Assembly (NCBI GenBank): GCA_903907885.1 | Contig: CAIVPY010000400.1 | Coordinates: 1 to 9,000 of the forward strand | Direction of reading: 5' to 3' | Length of the DNA: 9,000 bases | From: an uncultured Bacteroidota bacterium | GTDB taxonomy: Bacteria > Bacteroidota > Bacteroidia > UKL13-3 | Shown: in pieces, positions 1 through 6,651 of the stretch | Numbering within the stretch: position 1 is the first letter of the stretch | How the letters are laid out: every line of letters begins with the position of its first letter | Translations under genes and position numbers: made by a program | The notes under the pieces: generated by a model | Database searches by the model: none | Seen by the model: the letters and a program-made list of their open reading frames with translations, nothing else | What the model was told of the DNA's origin: nothing

Positions 1-266
1 GGGAATCGAACAATTGTATGGGTTGCCACACTATTTTAGGCGAAGGTGCATATTATGCTCCTGAACTTACCAAAGTATTTGAACGAAGAGGCGAAGGCTA
101 CATCAAAGCTGCTTTGATGTCAAAAACTCCTTGGTCGCCCCGAGGTAGAAAAATGGTAGCTTATGCCATGAGCGACCAAGATGCAACAGATGTAGCTGCA
201 TTTTTTAAATGGATAGGCGAAGTAGATTTAAATGGCTTTCCGCCTACACCAGATTTAAAGAAATAG
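1..266 (+). CDS. norC: NorC, cytochrome c subunit of nitric oxide reductase (3' part, 5' end outside window)
   Basis: The frame is open from the left edge (first whole codon at base 3) to a TAG at 264-266, so only about the last 87 residues are present. The fragment opens directly with a c-type heme site, CMGCH, at bases 15-29, followed by the NorC-like run GEGAYYAPEL and, further on, GRKMVAY. The methionine of the latter (codon 153-155) is the likely axial heme ligand. The tail, with AAFFKWIGEVD and a PP near the end, also matches NorC. In the family, NorC is anchored by one N-terminal membrane helix and passes electrons from periplasmic donors to NorB; that helix would lie upstream of the window. 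norB starts 24 bases downstream, which supports the call. The ATG at 18 sits inside the heme motif and is not the real start. Confidence 0.93.
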   Translation, partial: ESNNCMGCHTILGEGAYYAPELTKVFERRGEGYIKAALMSKTPWSPRGRKMVAYAMSDQDATDVAAFFKWIGEVDLNGFPPTPDLKK

Positions 267-290
267 TTTAAACAATAATTACTAAAAAAC

Positions 291-1622
291 ATGAAATATA
301 AATCGCAAAAAGTAGCATACTGGTTCTTTGCCTTGTCGATGCTGTTGTTATCTTTACAAATTATATACGGATTCATTATGGGTTTTGCCCACATGGGATT
401 TGACAATTTACATTCATTTATTCCATTTAACACTGCCAGAGCAGTTCATACCAACTTATTAGTAGTTTGGTTACTTTCAGGTTTTATGGGTGCAGCTTAT
501 TATATTATTCCCGAAGAGTCGCAAAACGAATTGGTGAATGTAAAATTAGCTTACGTTCAATTAATATCATTGGCATTGGTTGGAGTTACTGCCATCGTTG
601 GTTACCATTTTAACTATTGGGAAGGGCGTAAGTTTTTAGAAATTCCTCGTCCGCTTGATTTTTTAGTAGTAGTAAATGTTTTAACCTTTTTAGGTATCAT
701 AGTAGTTACTTTATTTAAAGGAAAAAAGCGCACTACTACTTCATTGGTATTAACCATGGGTTTGGTTTTCGCAGCATTGTTATATTTACCCGGAATGATT
801 TGGTTTGATAACCAAACAATGGATTCTTTTTTCCGTTGGTGGGTGGTTCATTTATGGGTTGAAGGAGTTTGGGAATTAATTATGGGTGGTATTTTAGCCT
901 TCTTATTAATTAAAATAACTGGAGTAGATAGAGAGGTAATTGAAAAATGGTTATACGTTATTGTTGGCTTAACTTTTATCTCAGGAATTTTAGGAACAGG
1001 ACATCATTATTATTATATAGGCGTAGGTAAAACTTGGCTAATTATAGGTGGGATATTCTCGGCTATGGAACCATTGGCATTTTTAGGAATGGCTTTATTT
1101 GCTTTAGCAATGTATAAAAAAGGTGAAAAGAAACATCCCAATAAAACTGCATTATTTTGGACTTTAGGTACAGCTATTACTTCGTTTGTGGGTGCTGGAC
1201 TATTAGGCTTGGCACATACTTTACCTCAGGTAAATATGTACACTCATGGAACTTTAGTTACTGCCATGCACGGACACTTAGCATTTTGGGGTGCTTACGC
1301 CATGATAGTGTTGGCAATGATTAGCTATGCAATGCCAAATTTAACAGGACGAAAATATTATGAAACTACTTTAGGTTCATTGGCATTTTGGTTGTCAAAT
1401 ATTGGAATGGTAGGAATGACAGTTGCCTTTGGTGTAGCAGGTGTAGCTCAAGTATATTTAGAAAGGAGAGTTGGTTTAGAATTTGGCGATGTTCAAAAAG
1501 AAATACAAGTTCATTTTTTTATATTAATTTGCTGCGCAACATTATTTACCACTGGAATTACCTGCTATATCATTGAGTTTGTAAAATACGGTAAACCAAC
1601 CGATGAAGCTTTAGAAGCATAA
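291..1622 (+). CDS. norB: NorB, catalytic heme b/b3-FeB subunit of cytochrome c-dependent nitric oxide reductase
   Basis: The 443-residue polytopic membrane protein has the usual length for the short cNOR NorB. It belongs to the heme-copper oxidase superfamily and reduces two NO to N2O in the cytoplasmic membrane. Visible ligands are His53 (in VHTNLL) and His329 for low-spin heme b, and His327 (in MHGHLAFWGAY) for heme b3. His187, His238 and His239 (in HLWVEG and GTGHHYYYIG) bind FeB, with Glu191 as the NOR-specific acidic ligand. Glu260 (SAMEP) matches the second conserved active-site glutamate. Glu117 in FLEIP is probably the residue that contacts the structural calcium at the NorC interface (inference by family alignment). 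There is no N-terminal quinol-oxidase extension as in qNor, which agrees with a separate norC 24 bases upstream. The ATG at 291 is preceded by an A-rich leader rather than a Shine-Dalgarno sequence. Confidence 0.97.
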   Translation: MKYKSQKVAYWFFALSMLLLSLQIIYGFIMGFAHMGFDNLHSFIPFNTARAVHTNLLVVWLLSGFMGAAYYIIPEESQNELVNVKLAYVQLISLALVGVTAIVGYHFNYWEGRKFLEIPRPLDFLVVVNVLTFLGIIVVTLFKGKKRTTTSLVLTMGLVFAALLYLPGMIWFDNQTMDSFFRWWVVHLWVEGVWELIMGGILAFLLIKITGVDREVIEKWLYVIVGLTFISGILGTGHHYYYIGVGKTWLIIGGIFSAMEPLAFLGMALFALAMYKKGEKKHPNKTALFWTLGTAITSFVGAGLLGLAHTLPQVNMYTHGTLVTAMHGHLAFWGAYAMIVLAMISYAMPNLTGRKYYETTLGSLAFWLSNIGMVGMTVAFGVAGVAQVYLERRVGLEFGDVQKEIQVHFFILICCATLFTTGITCYIIEFVKYGKPTDEALEA

Positions 1623-1660
1623 AAAAGGAATATAAAATATAAAACCAAAAATTATAAAAT

Positions 1661-3127
1661 ATGAATAAAAGAACAATTTTATCAATGTTGAAAATGGCTA
1701 CATTCATTAGTCTCAGCAGTGCTATGATTACAAGTTGTAATTCGGCAGGAAATTCAAATCAAAAAATAGATGCTTCCAAAATTAAAGTGGAGGGCACAAT
1801 GGAAGCTGAATTGACAGCACCTCCATTAGTTCCAAAACCAGTTGGAAAAAGAGCAGCCATGAAACTTACAGTTAACATGGAAATTATTGAAAAAGAAGGT
1901 GTAATGGCTGATGGTGTAAAATACATTTATTGGACATTTGGCGGATCCGTTCCAGGAAGTTTTATTAGAACACGAGTGGGAGATGAAGTAGAATTTCATT
2001 TAAAAAATCATCCCAATAATAAATTACCTCACAATATAGATTTACACGCTGTAACTGGACCTGGTGGAGGAGCAGCTTCATCATTTGTAGCCCCAGGACA
2101 CGAAGTAGTTTTTTCATTTAAAGTGTTAAATCAAGGCTTGTTTGTTTATCATTGTGCTACTGCTCCTGTAGGAATGCACATTGCCAACGGCATGTATGGT
2201 TTAATTTTAGTAGAACCCGAAGGCGGATTACCTCTAGTGGATAAAGAATACTATGTAATGCAAGGAGATTTTTATACCAAAGGTGCTAATGGCGAAAAAG
2301 GTTTGCAATCCTTTGATATGGGAAAAGCCATTAAAGAAGAGCCCGACTATGTAGTGTTTAACGGTAAAGTGGGTTCGTTAACGGGCGATAATGCTATTAC
2401 GGCTAAAGTGGGCGAAACGGTTCGTTTATTTGTGGGTAACGGTGGACCTAATTTGGTTTCTTCATTCCATGTTATTGGAGAAATATTTGATAATGTAAAC
2501 ATTGAAGGTGGCTCATTAGTTAACCACGATGTGCAAACAACTTTAATACCTGCTGGTGGTTCTTCAATTGTTGATTTTAAATGCGAAGTGCCAGGAACAT
2601 TTATCATAGTTGACCATTCAATTTTCAGAACATTTAATAAAGGAAGTTTAGGTATGCTAAAAGTTAGTGGTGATGAAAATAAAACACTGTATTCAGGTAA
2701 ACAAACTGATGAAGTTTATCACCCTGAAGGTGGTACTATTCAAAATATGCCAGCAGATGAAAACGCAGTAAAATTATCAAAACCAACTACTTTAGCCGAA
2801 CGTATTGAAGATGGAAAGTCAATTTATAACAGAACTTGTTTTGCTTGCCACCAACCAACAGGTGAAGGCTTGCCAAATACTTTCCCACCATTAGCAAAAT
2901 CTGATTTTTTAAATGCAAATACTACCAGTGCTATTGAATTTATATTGAAAGGTAAATCAGGTGAAATAGTAGTGAATGGTAAAAAATACAACAGCGTAAT
3001 GACTGCACAAGTTTTAACAGATGATGAGATATCAAATGTGTTAACTTTTGTCTACAGTAGTTGGGGAAATAGTAAAAAAGTAGTTTCTCCAGAAATGGTT
3101 GCTGCTGTTCGTAAAACGATAAAATAA
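1661..3127 (+). CDS. nirK: NirK, copper nitrite reductase lipoprotein with fused C-terminal cytochrome c domain
   Basis: This 488-residue protein reduces nitrite to NO. Residues 1-26 form a lipoprotein signal ending in the lipobox ITSC, with Cys26 as the lipidated residue, so the enzyme is probably membrane-tethered in the periplasm. Two cupredoxin domains span about residues 65-335. Type 1 copper ligands are His124, Cys165, His173 and Met178. Type 2 copper ligands are His129, His164 and His319 (VDHSIF). Asp127 and His270 fit the catalytic Asp/His pair. The run CATAPVGMHIANGMYG resembles the class II NirK pattern rather than the Alcaligenes type. Residues about 380-470 form a class I cytochrome c domain with CFACH (393-397) and a likely axial Met447. 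C-terminal cytochrome fusions are known in NirK (for example Ralstonia pickettii) and allow internal electron delivery. The first ATG is used because it gives a complete lipoprotein signal. The gene lies 38 bases after norB. Confidence 0.97.
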   Translation: MNKRTILSMLKMATFISLSSAMITSCNSAGNSNQKIDASKIKVEGTMEAELTAPPLVPKPVGKRAAMKLTVNMEIIEKEGVMADGVKYIYWTFGGSVPGSFIRTRVGDEVEFHLKNHPNNKLPHNIDLHAVTGPGGGAASSFVAPGHEVVFSFKVLNQGLFVYHCATAPVGMHIANGMYGLILVEPEGGLPLVDKEYYVMQGDFYTKGANGEKGLQSFDMGKAIKEEPDYVVFNGKVGSLTGDNAITAKVGETVRLFVGNGGPNLVSSFHVIGEIFDNVNIEGGSLVNHDVQTTLIPAGGSSIVDFKCEVPGTFIIVDHSIFRTFNKGSLGMLKVSGDENKTLYSGKQTDEVYHPEGGTIQNMPADENAVKLSKPTTLAERIEDGKSIYNRTCFACHQPTGEGLPNTFPPLAKSDFLNANTTSAIEFILKGKSGEIVVNGKKYNSVMTAQVLTDDEISNVLTFVYSSWGNSKKVVSPEMVAAVRKTIK

Positions 3128-3130
3128 ACC

Positions 3131-3991
3131 TTGAAGAAAATATTGTCAATATATTGTCTAATAATTTTGATTGCTTCTTGTTCAAACAAAAACACTTCAA
3201 ATGAATCTAACAATAACTTTCAAAAAATAGTTGTAGTTACTCCAAATGATACCACATTTGGAGTAACTACAACTATGGCAAATATAAAAGGTGGCAAGTA
3301 TGTTCCTCTTTACGGAAGAGATTCACAATTGGTTACAATCAATTCCTTTTCGATGGATGTTTTGCCTGTTTCTAATGCTAATTATTTAGCTTTTGTAAAT
3401 ACAAATAGACGTTGGAGAAAATCGAAAATCAAAAAGATTTTTTCCGATGATAATTACTTATATCATTGGAAAAACGATACTAGCATTGGCAATGAAATGA
3501 ATCCAAATAGTGCCATTACCAACGTGTCGTGGTATGCTGCAAAAGCTTATTGCGAATGCCAAGGCAAACGATTGCCAACTATAGACGAATGGGAATATGT
3601 GGCTATGGCAAATCAGGAAATGGCAGATGCTCGAAAAATAAAATCATACAATCAATATATTTTAGATTGGTATGAAAAGCCTAAAACAAGCATCAATCCA
3701 ATCGGTGAAACTTTTAAAAACTATTGGGGTGTTTATGATTTACATGGTTTGGTTTGGGAATGGACAAGCGATTTTAGCTCCATTCTTTTAACTGGAGAAT
3801 CGAGGAATGATGTAAAAACAGATAAGAATTTATTTTGTGGTAGTGGCTCTTTAAACGCAACCGATTTAATGAATTATGCTGCATTTATGCGCTATGCTTT
3901 TAGAGGAAGTTTAAAAGCTAATTATTCAATACAAAATTTAGGATTTAGGTGTGTAAAAGATTCCGTTATAACCAATCAAAATGAAAAGTAA
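3131..3991 (+). CDS. nirV: NirV-like lipoprotein with an FGE-sulfatase (SUMF1/EgtB/PvdO) fold
   Basis: The 286-residue protein begins with a lipoprotein signal (lipobox IASC, Cys17). A polar Asn/Ser-rich linker runs to about residue 48, and an FGE-sulfatase domain covers about residues 49-276. Family marks are MANIKGGKYVPL at the domain start, NVSWYAAKAYC (131-141), KRLPTIDEWEY (146-156), YDLHGLVWEWTSDF (202-215) and NLGFRC at the end. The stretch that holds the catalytic Cys pair in true formylglycine-generating enzymes (about residues 237-260) has no Cys, so sulfatase maturation is unlikely. FGE-like nirV genes are known directly downstream of nirK in other denitrifiers, and their biochemical role is unsettled; a part in NirK maturation is inference. 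The start is TTG at 3131, one codon after the nirK stop and in the same frame. No in-frame ATG occurs before 3275, and only the TTG gives a signal peptide. A 22-bp hairpin lies in the linker coding region. Confidence 0.85.
   Translation: MKKILSIYCLIILIASCSNKNTSNESNNNFQKIVVVTPNDTTFGVTTTMANIKGGKYVPLYGRDSQLVTINSFSMDVLPVSNANYLAFVNTNRRWRKSKIKKIFSDDNYLYHWKNDTSIGNEMNPNSAITNVSWYAAKAYCECQGKRLPTIDEWEYVAMANQEMADARKIKSYNQYILDWYEKPKTSINPIGETFKNYWGVYDLHGLVWEWTSDFSSILLTGESRNDVKTDKNLFCGSGSLNATDLMNYAAFMRYAFRGSLKANYSIQNLGFRCVKDSVITNQNEK
3227..3276 (+). repeat. Perfect 22-bp inverted repeat (hairpin) inside the nirV-like gene
   Basis: Bases 3227-3248 and 3255-3276 are exact reverse complements, with a 6-base loop (ATACCA, 3249-3254). 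The pairing stops at 3226/3277 (A opposite G). The repeat codes for residues 33-49, the linker between the lipid anchor and the FGE domain, and leaves the frame open. No T-run follows, so it is not an intrinsic terminator. The right arm ends on the first two bases of an in-frame ATG (3275-3277). Possible roles are an mRNA stability or processing element, a translational control element, or a small palindromic insertion; the sequence alone does not decide. Confidence 0.9.
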
Positions 3992-4598
3992 AACAATAAA
4001 ATTTATAGGAATCATTTTTGTTTTTATTAGTATAAATGCTTGTAAAAACAATGAAAATAAAAACAGTAATACAAATACTGAAGCTATTATTGATTCTGCA
4101 TTTTCAGGAGAGTCAATTTTTAATTTAACAGGAAATTGGCACACACAAAACAACGAAACCATTGCACTGAGTGCACTCAAAGGGAAAACATTGGTAATGG
4201 TAATGATTTACACCAGTTGTAAAGCCGCTTGCCCTCGTTTGGTAGCCGATATGAGAGACATTGAAAGCAAAATGCCTAAAGATAAGTTGGATAAAATAAA
4301 CTTTGTTTTGGTAAGTATAGATCCCGAAAACGATAATCCAAAAAGATTGAAAGCTTTTGCAATTGCAAATAATATGGATGCATCGCATTGGACCTTTTTA
4401 CAAGGAACAAAAACCAGTGTGCAAGAATTTGCAAACGTATTGGCAGTAAAATATAAACAAATATCACCTATGGATTTTTCGCATTCAAACATCATCAGTG
4501 TATTTAATTCTGAGGGTGAATTAATACATCAACAAGAAGGCTTGGGTGTAAACAATAAAGAAACAGTAGAAACAATTATTAAAACAATTAACGAATGA
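3981..4598 (+). CDS. sco1: SCO1/SenC-family copper chaperone / thiol-disulfide lipoprotein
   Basis: The 205-residue protein has a thioredoxin fold of the SCO family, which delivers Cu(I) to or reduces cysteines of copper sites such as CuA, and is implicated in NirK or NosZ assembly in some denitrifiers. Residues 1-21 form a lipoprotein signal with lipobox INAC (Cys21). The SCO CxxxC motif is Cys80-Lys-Ala-Ala-Cys84 in YTSCKAACP, followed by VLVSIDPENDNP (109-120), and the third copper ligand is His168 in DFSHSN. The domain covers about residues 48-205 and looks complete. The ATG overlaps the end of the nirV-like gene by 11 bases, which points to translational coupling. With NirK as the only obvious copper enzyme nearby, NirK is its most likely client (inference). 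Confidence 0.93.
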   Translation: MKSKTIKFIGIIFVFISINACKNNENKNSNTNTEAIIDSAFSGESIFNLTGNWHTQNNETIALSALKGKTLVMVMIYTSCKAACPRLVADMRDIESKMPKDKLDKINFVLVSIDPENDNPKRLKAFAIANNMDASHWTFLQGTKTSVQEFANVLAVKYKQISPMDFSHSNIISVFNSEGELIHQQEGLGVNNKETVETIIKTINE

Positions 4599-5902
4599 AA
4601 ACAACGACAAATAAATTGATTGCAATGCTTTTTATAATATTGTTATTTAAAAATAACGCAAGCGCACAATTTGATCTAAATGGCCAATTGGTGCAAAGAG
4701 GGGAATTTAGAAATGGATATGGAAAATTAATTCCAAACAATATAGATGCTGCTGGCTTTATGAGCCAACGACTGAGGCTACAAAGTACTTATAAAACAAA
4801 AAATGTTCATTTTTTTGGAAGTATACAAGATGTTAGAACTTGGGGAAGTACATCGCAAGCTAATGCTACTGATGGTTTTTTATCATTGCACGAAGGCTGG
4901 GCAGAAGTTACAATTGACAGTTTTTGGAGTGTAAAAGTTGGGCGACAAGAATTAAACTACGACAACGCTCGATTTCTAGGGAATTTAGATTGGGCGATGC
5001 AAGCTCGTTCTCATGACTTTGCCTTATTAAAATTTGCAAAAAATGAACACAAACTACATATTGGTGGAGGATACAACCAAGAAGCCGAAACTTTAAATGG
5101 AGGTGACTATTACAAAACTACCAATCAATATAAAATGGCTCAAATGATTTGGTATAATTACAAACACAAAGATTTAGAATTGTCGTTTTTGCTTTGGAAC
5201 AATGGAAAACAAGATACTACAACTGGGCAAAAAGATGTTAGATTTTCGCAAACTTTTGGTTTACCAACAATCAAATATAGTTTTATGAAAAACAATGTGG
5301 TATCAGCATTTGCATATTTTCAAACAGGAAAAGATGTTTACAATAAATACTTAAATGCTTATGATATTAGCATTCAATCTGCACAAACAGTTAATATCAA
5401 TGAAGCTAAAAAAACATCATTTAAAGTTACACTGGGAGCTGAAATGTTAAGCGGAACAAATACGAACAACACAAACAAAACCAACAATTCGTTCAGCACT
5501 ATGTATGGAACTAATCATGCACACAATGGTTATATGGATTATTTTTTTGTTGGTGGACGATTTGAAAATTATGTTGGCTTAAATGATTTGTTTTTAAAAT
5601 TACGTTATGATAATAACAAAAAGTGGTTTGTTCAAACCGATGTTCATAGTTTTTCGGCAAATGCAAACGTGTATAATGCAGCAGAATTGCAAAGCAGCCA
5701 ACTAGGAACAGAACTTGATTTTTCAAGTGGAATAGTTTTAAATGAAGACGTTTCGTTTCAAGTTGGATACAGCCAAATGCTAGCCTCAAGCACTTTAAAA
5801 TATATTCAATCAGCAACAGCAACCGACAATCAAAATTGGACTTATGTAATGCTTATAATAAGACCAAAAAGTGATAAAAAATTTATAGGAATACTTAATT
5901 AA
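4595..5902 (+). CDS. Outer-membrane beta-barrel, alginate-export-type porin family
   Basis: The 435-residue protein has a Sec signal peptide with a signal peptidase I site after Ala24 (NASA|Q), so the mature protein starts with Gln25. The rest is a string of alternating amphipathic segments separated by polar turns, as in an outer-membrane barrel. Family-like marks are VKVGRQELNYDNARFLGNLDW (split around residues 113-133), with QARSHDFALL after it, and YGTNHAHNGYMDYFF (304-318), which resemble the alginate export (AlgE-like) domain. A hydrophilic Asn/Thr-rich stretch (288-298) probably forms an external loop. The ATG overlaps the SCO stop in an ATGA arrangement, so the genes are likely translationally coupled. 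The substrate cannot be read from the sequence. No polysaccharide genes are present, so alginate is unlikely; passage of nitrite, nitrate or copper is a hypothesis from context. Confidence 0.82.
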   Translation: MKTTTNKLIAMLFIILLFKNNASAQFDLNGQLVQRGEFRNGYGKLIPNNIDAAGFMSQRLRLQSTYKTKNVHFFGSIQDVRTWGSTSQANATDGFLSLHEGWAEVTIDSFWSVKVGRQELNYDNARFLGNLDWAMQARSHDFALLKFAKNEHKLHIGGGYNQEAETLNGGDYYKTTNQYKMAQMIWYNYKHKDLELSFLLWNNGKQDTTTGQKDVRFSQTFGLPTIKYSFMKNNVVSAFAYFQTGKDVYNKYLNAYDISIQSAQTVNINEAKKTSFKVTLGAEMLSGTNTNNTNKTNNSFSTMYGTNHAHNGYMDYFFVGGRFENYVGLNDLFLKLRYDNNKKWFVQTDVHSFSANANVYNAAELQSSQLGTELDFSSGIVLNEDVSFQVGYSQMLASSTLKYIQSATATDNQNWTYVMLIIRPKSDKKFIGILN

Positions 5903-5916
5903 TTTAAAAAAAAAGA

Positions 5917-6645
5917 ATGGAAAACACAGAATTATTAGAAAAGAAAATTGCAGACATCGTAGCGTTAAACATTAAAACAGCACATGTATTTAAGAAATAC
6001 GGAATCGACTTTTGTTGCGGGGGTGGAATAACCATTCAAAAAGCTTGTGAGAAGAAAAACATTGATGTAAATTTATTATTGCAAGACATAAAAAACATTG
6101 ATGATAAAGTTACTCAATCGCAAAATTATAACAATTGGGAACTTGATTTCTTGGTAGATTTTATTGTAAACACACACCATGTTTATGTAACAGAGTCACT
6201 AGGTTTAATAGATGCTTACGCAACAAAAGTGGCAAAGGTGCATGGCGAACATCACCCTGCGGTAATCAAAATTCAAGAACTTTTTGAAATAATAGCACAA
6301 GATCTATCGAGCCACATGAAGAAAGAAGAATTGATATTGTTTCCTTATGTAAAAAGATTGGCGGCTGCTAATAAAGCAAATGTAGGAATAGATAAAGCTC
6401 ATTTTGGTTCAGTAAATAATCCAATAAATATGATGGAAGAAGAGCATGAAATAGTTGGAAATTTATTTAAAGAAATTGCAGTTTTAAGTAGCAATTACAC
6501 ACCACCAGAATGGGCTTGTAATACCTTTAAAGCATTGTATGCAAAGTTGGATGAGTTTGAACAAGATTTACATATTCATATACATTTAGAAAACAATATT
6601 TTGTTTCCAAAAGCCATTGCAATGGAATCTAAATTTGTAAATTAA
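5917..6645 (+). CDS. ric: Iron-sulfur cluster repair di-iron protein, RIC/ScdA/YtfE family
   Basis: The 242-residue cytoplasmic protein repairs iron centres damaged by NO or oxidants. Residues about 5-60 form the ScdA N-terminal domain with its hallmark YGIDFCCGGG (Cys33, Cys34). Residues about 75-235 form a hemerythrin-like four-helix bundle. Likely di-iron ligands are His87 or His88 (NTHHVYV), His133 and Glu137 (HMKKE), His177 (EEEHEIVG), and His221 and Glu225 (HIHLENNILFP). Length and domain order are those of full-length RIC proteins. The gene lies 14 bases after the porin, behind a run of nine A (5906-5914), and 6 bases before norQ, so it is probably in the same transcript. Its place beside NirK and NorB, which make and consume NO, fits protection from nitrosative damage. 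Confidence 0.95.
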   Translation: MENTELLEKKIADIVALNIKTAHVFKKYGIDFCCGGGITIQKACEKKNIDVNLLLQDIKNIDDKVTQSQNYNNWELDFLVDFIVNTHHVYVTESLGLIDAYATKVAKVHGEHHPAVIKIQELFEIIAQDLSSHMKKEELILFPYVKRLAAANKANVGIDKAHFGSVNNPINMMEEEHEIVGNLFKEIAVLSSNYTPPEWACNTFKALYAKLDEFEQDLHIHIHLENNILFPKAIAMESKFVN

Positions 6646-6651
6646 AAATAA

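Noticed and set aside
18..20. ATG at 18 as the start of a small complete gene
   Set aside because: The ATG is the second residue of the CMGCH heme motif, and the frame continues upstream to the window edge. It is an internal Met of norC.
1388..1576. Second + strand frame inside norB (62 codons)
   Set aside because: It is an out-of-frame shadow of the conserved C-terminal part of NorB, with no independent support.
1623..1660. Possible separate promoter for nirK in the norB-nirK gap, including a direct repeat TATAAAATAT at 1631-1640 and 1653-1662
   Set aside because: The gap is only 38 bases and very AT-rich, so such repeats are expected by chance. No Bacteroidota-type -7 (TAnnTTTG) with a -33 TTG could be placed, and no FNR-like palindrome is visible.
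4164..4178. Short palindrome and repeat (TGCACTGAGTGCACT) in the SCO gene
   Set aside because: It contains a short imperfect repeat and a 10-base palindrome only, with no loop or T-run; too short to separate from chance.
5511..5822. Open reading frame on the minus strand inside the porin gene
   Set aside because: The frame has no recognisable domain and lies wholly opposite a well-supported barrel gene. Similar antisense frames opposite nirK, sco1 and norQ were dropped for the same reason.
5906..5914. Run of nine A before ric, as a slippage or phase-variation tract
   Set aside because: It is outside any coding frame and 2 bases before the start codon. A-rich leaders are normal for Bacteroidota translation starts, so a switch is not supported.
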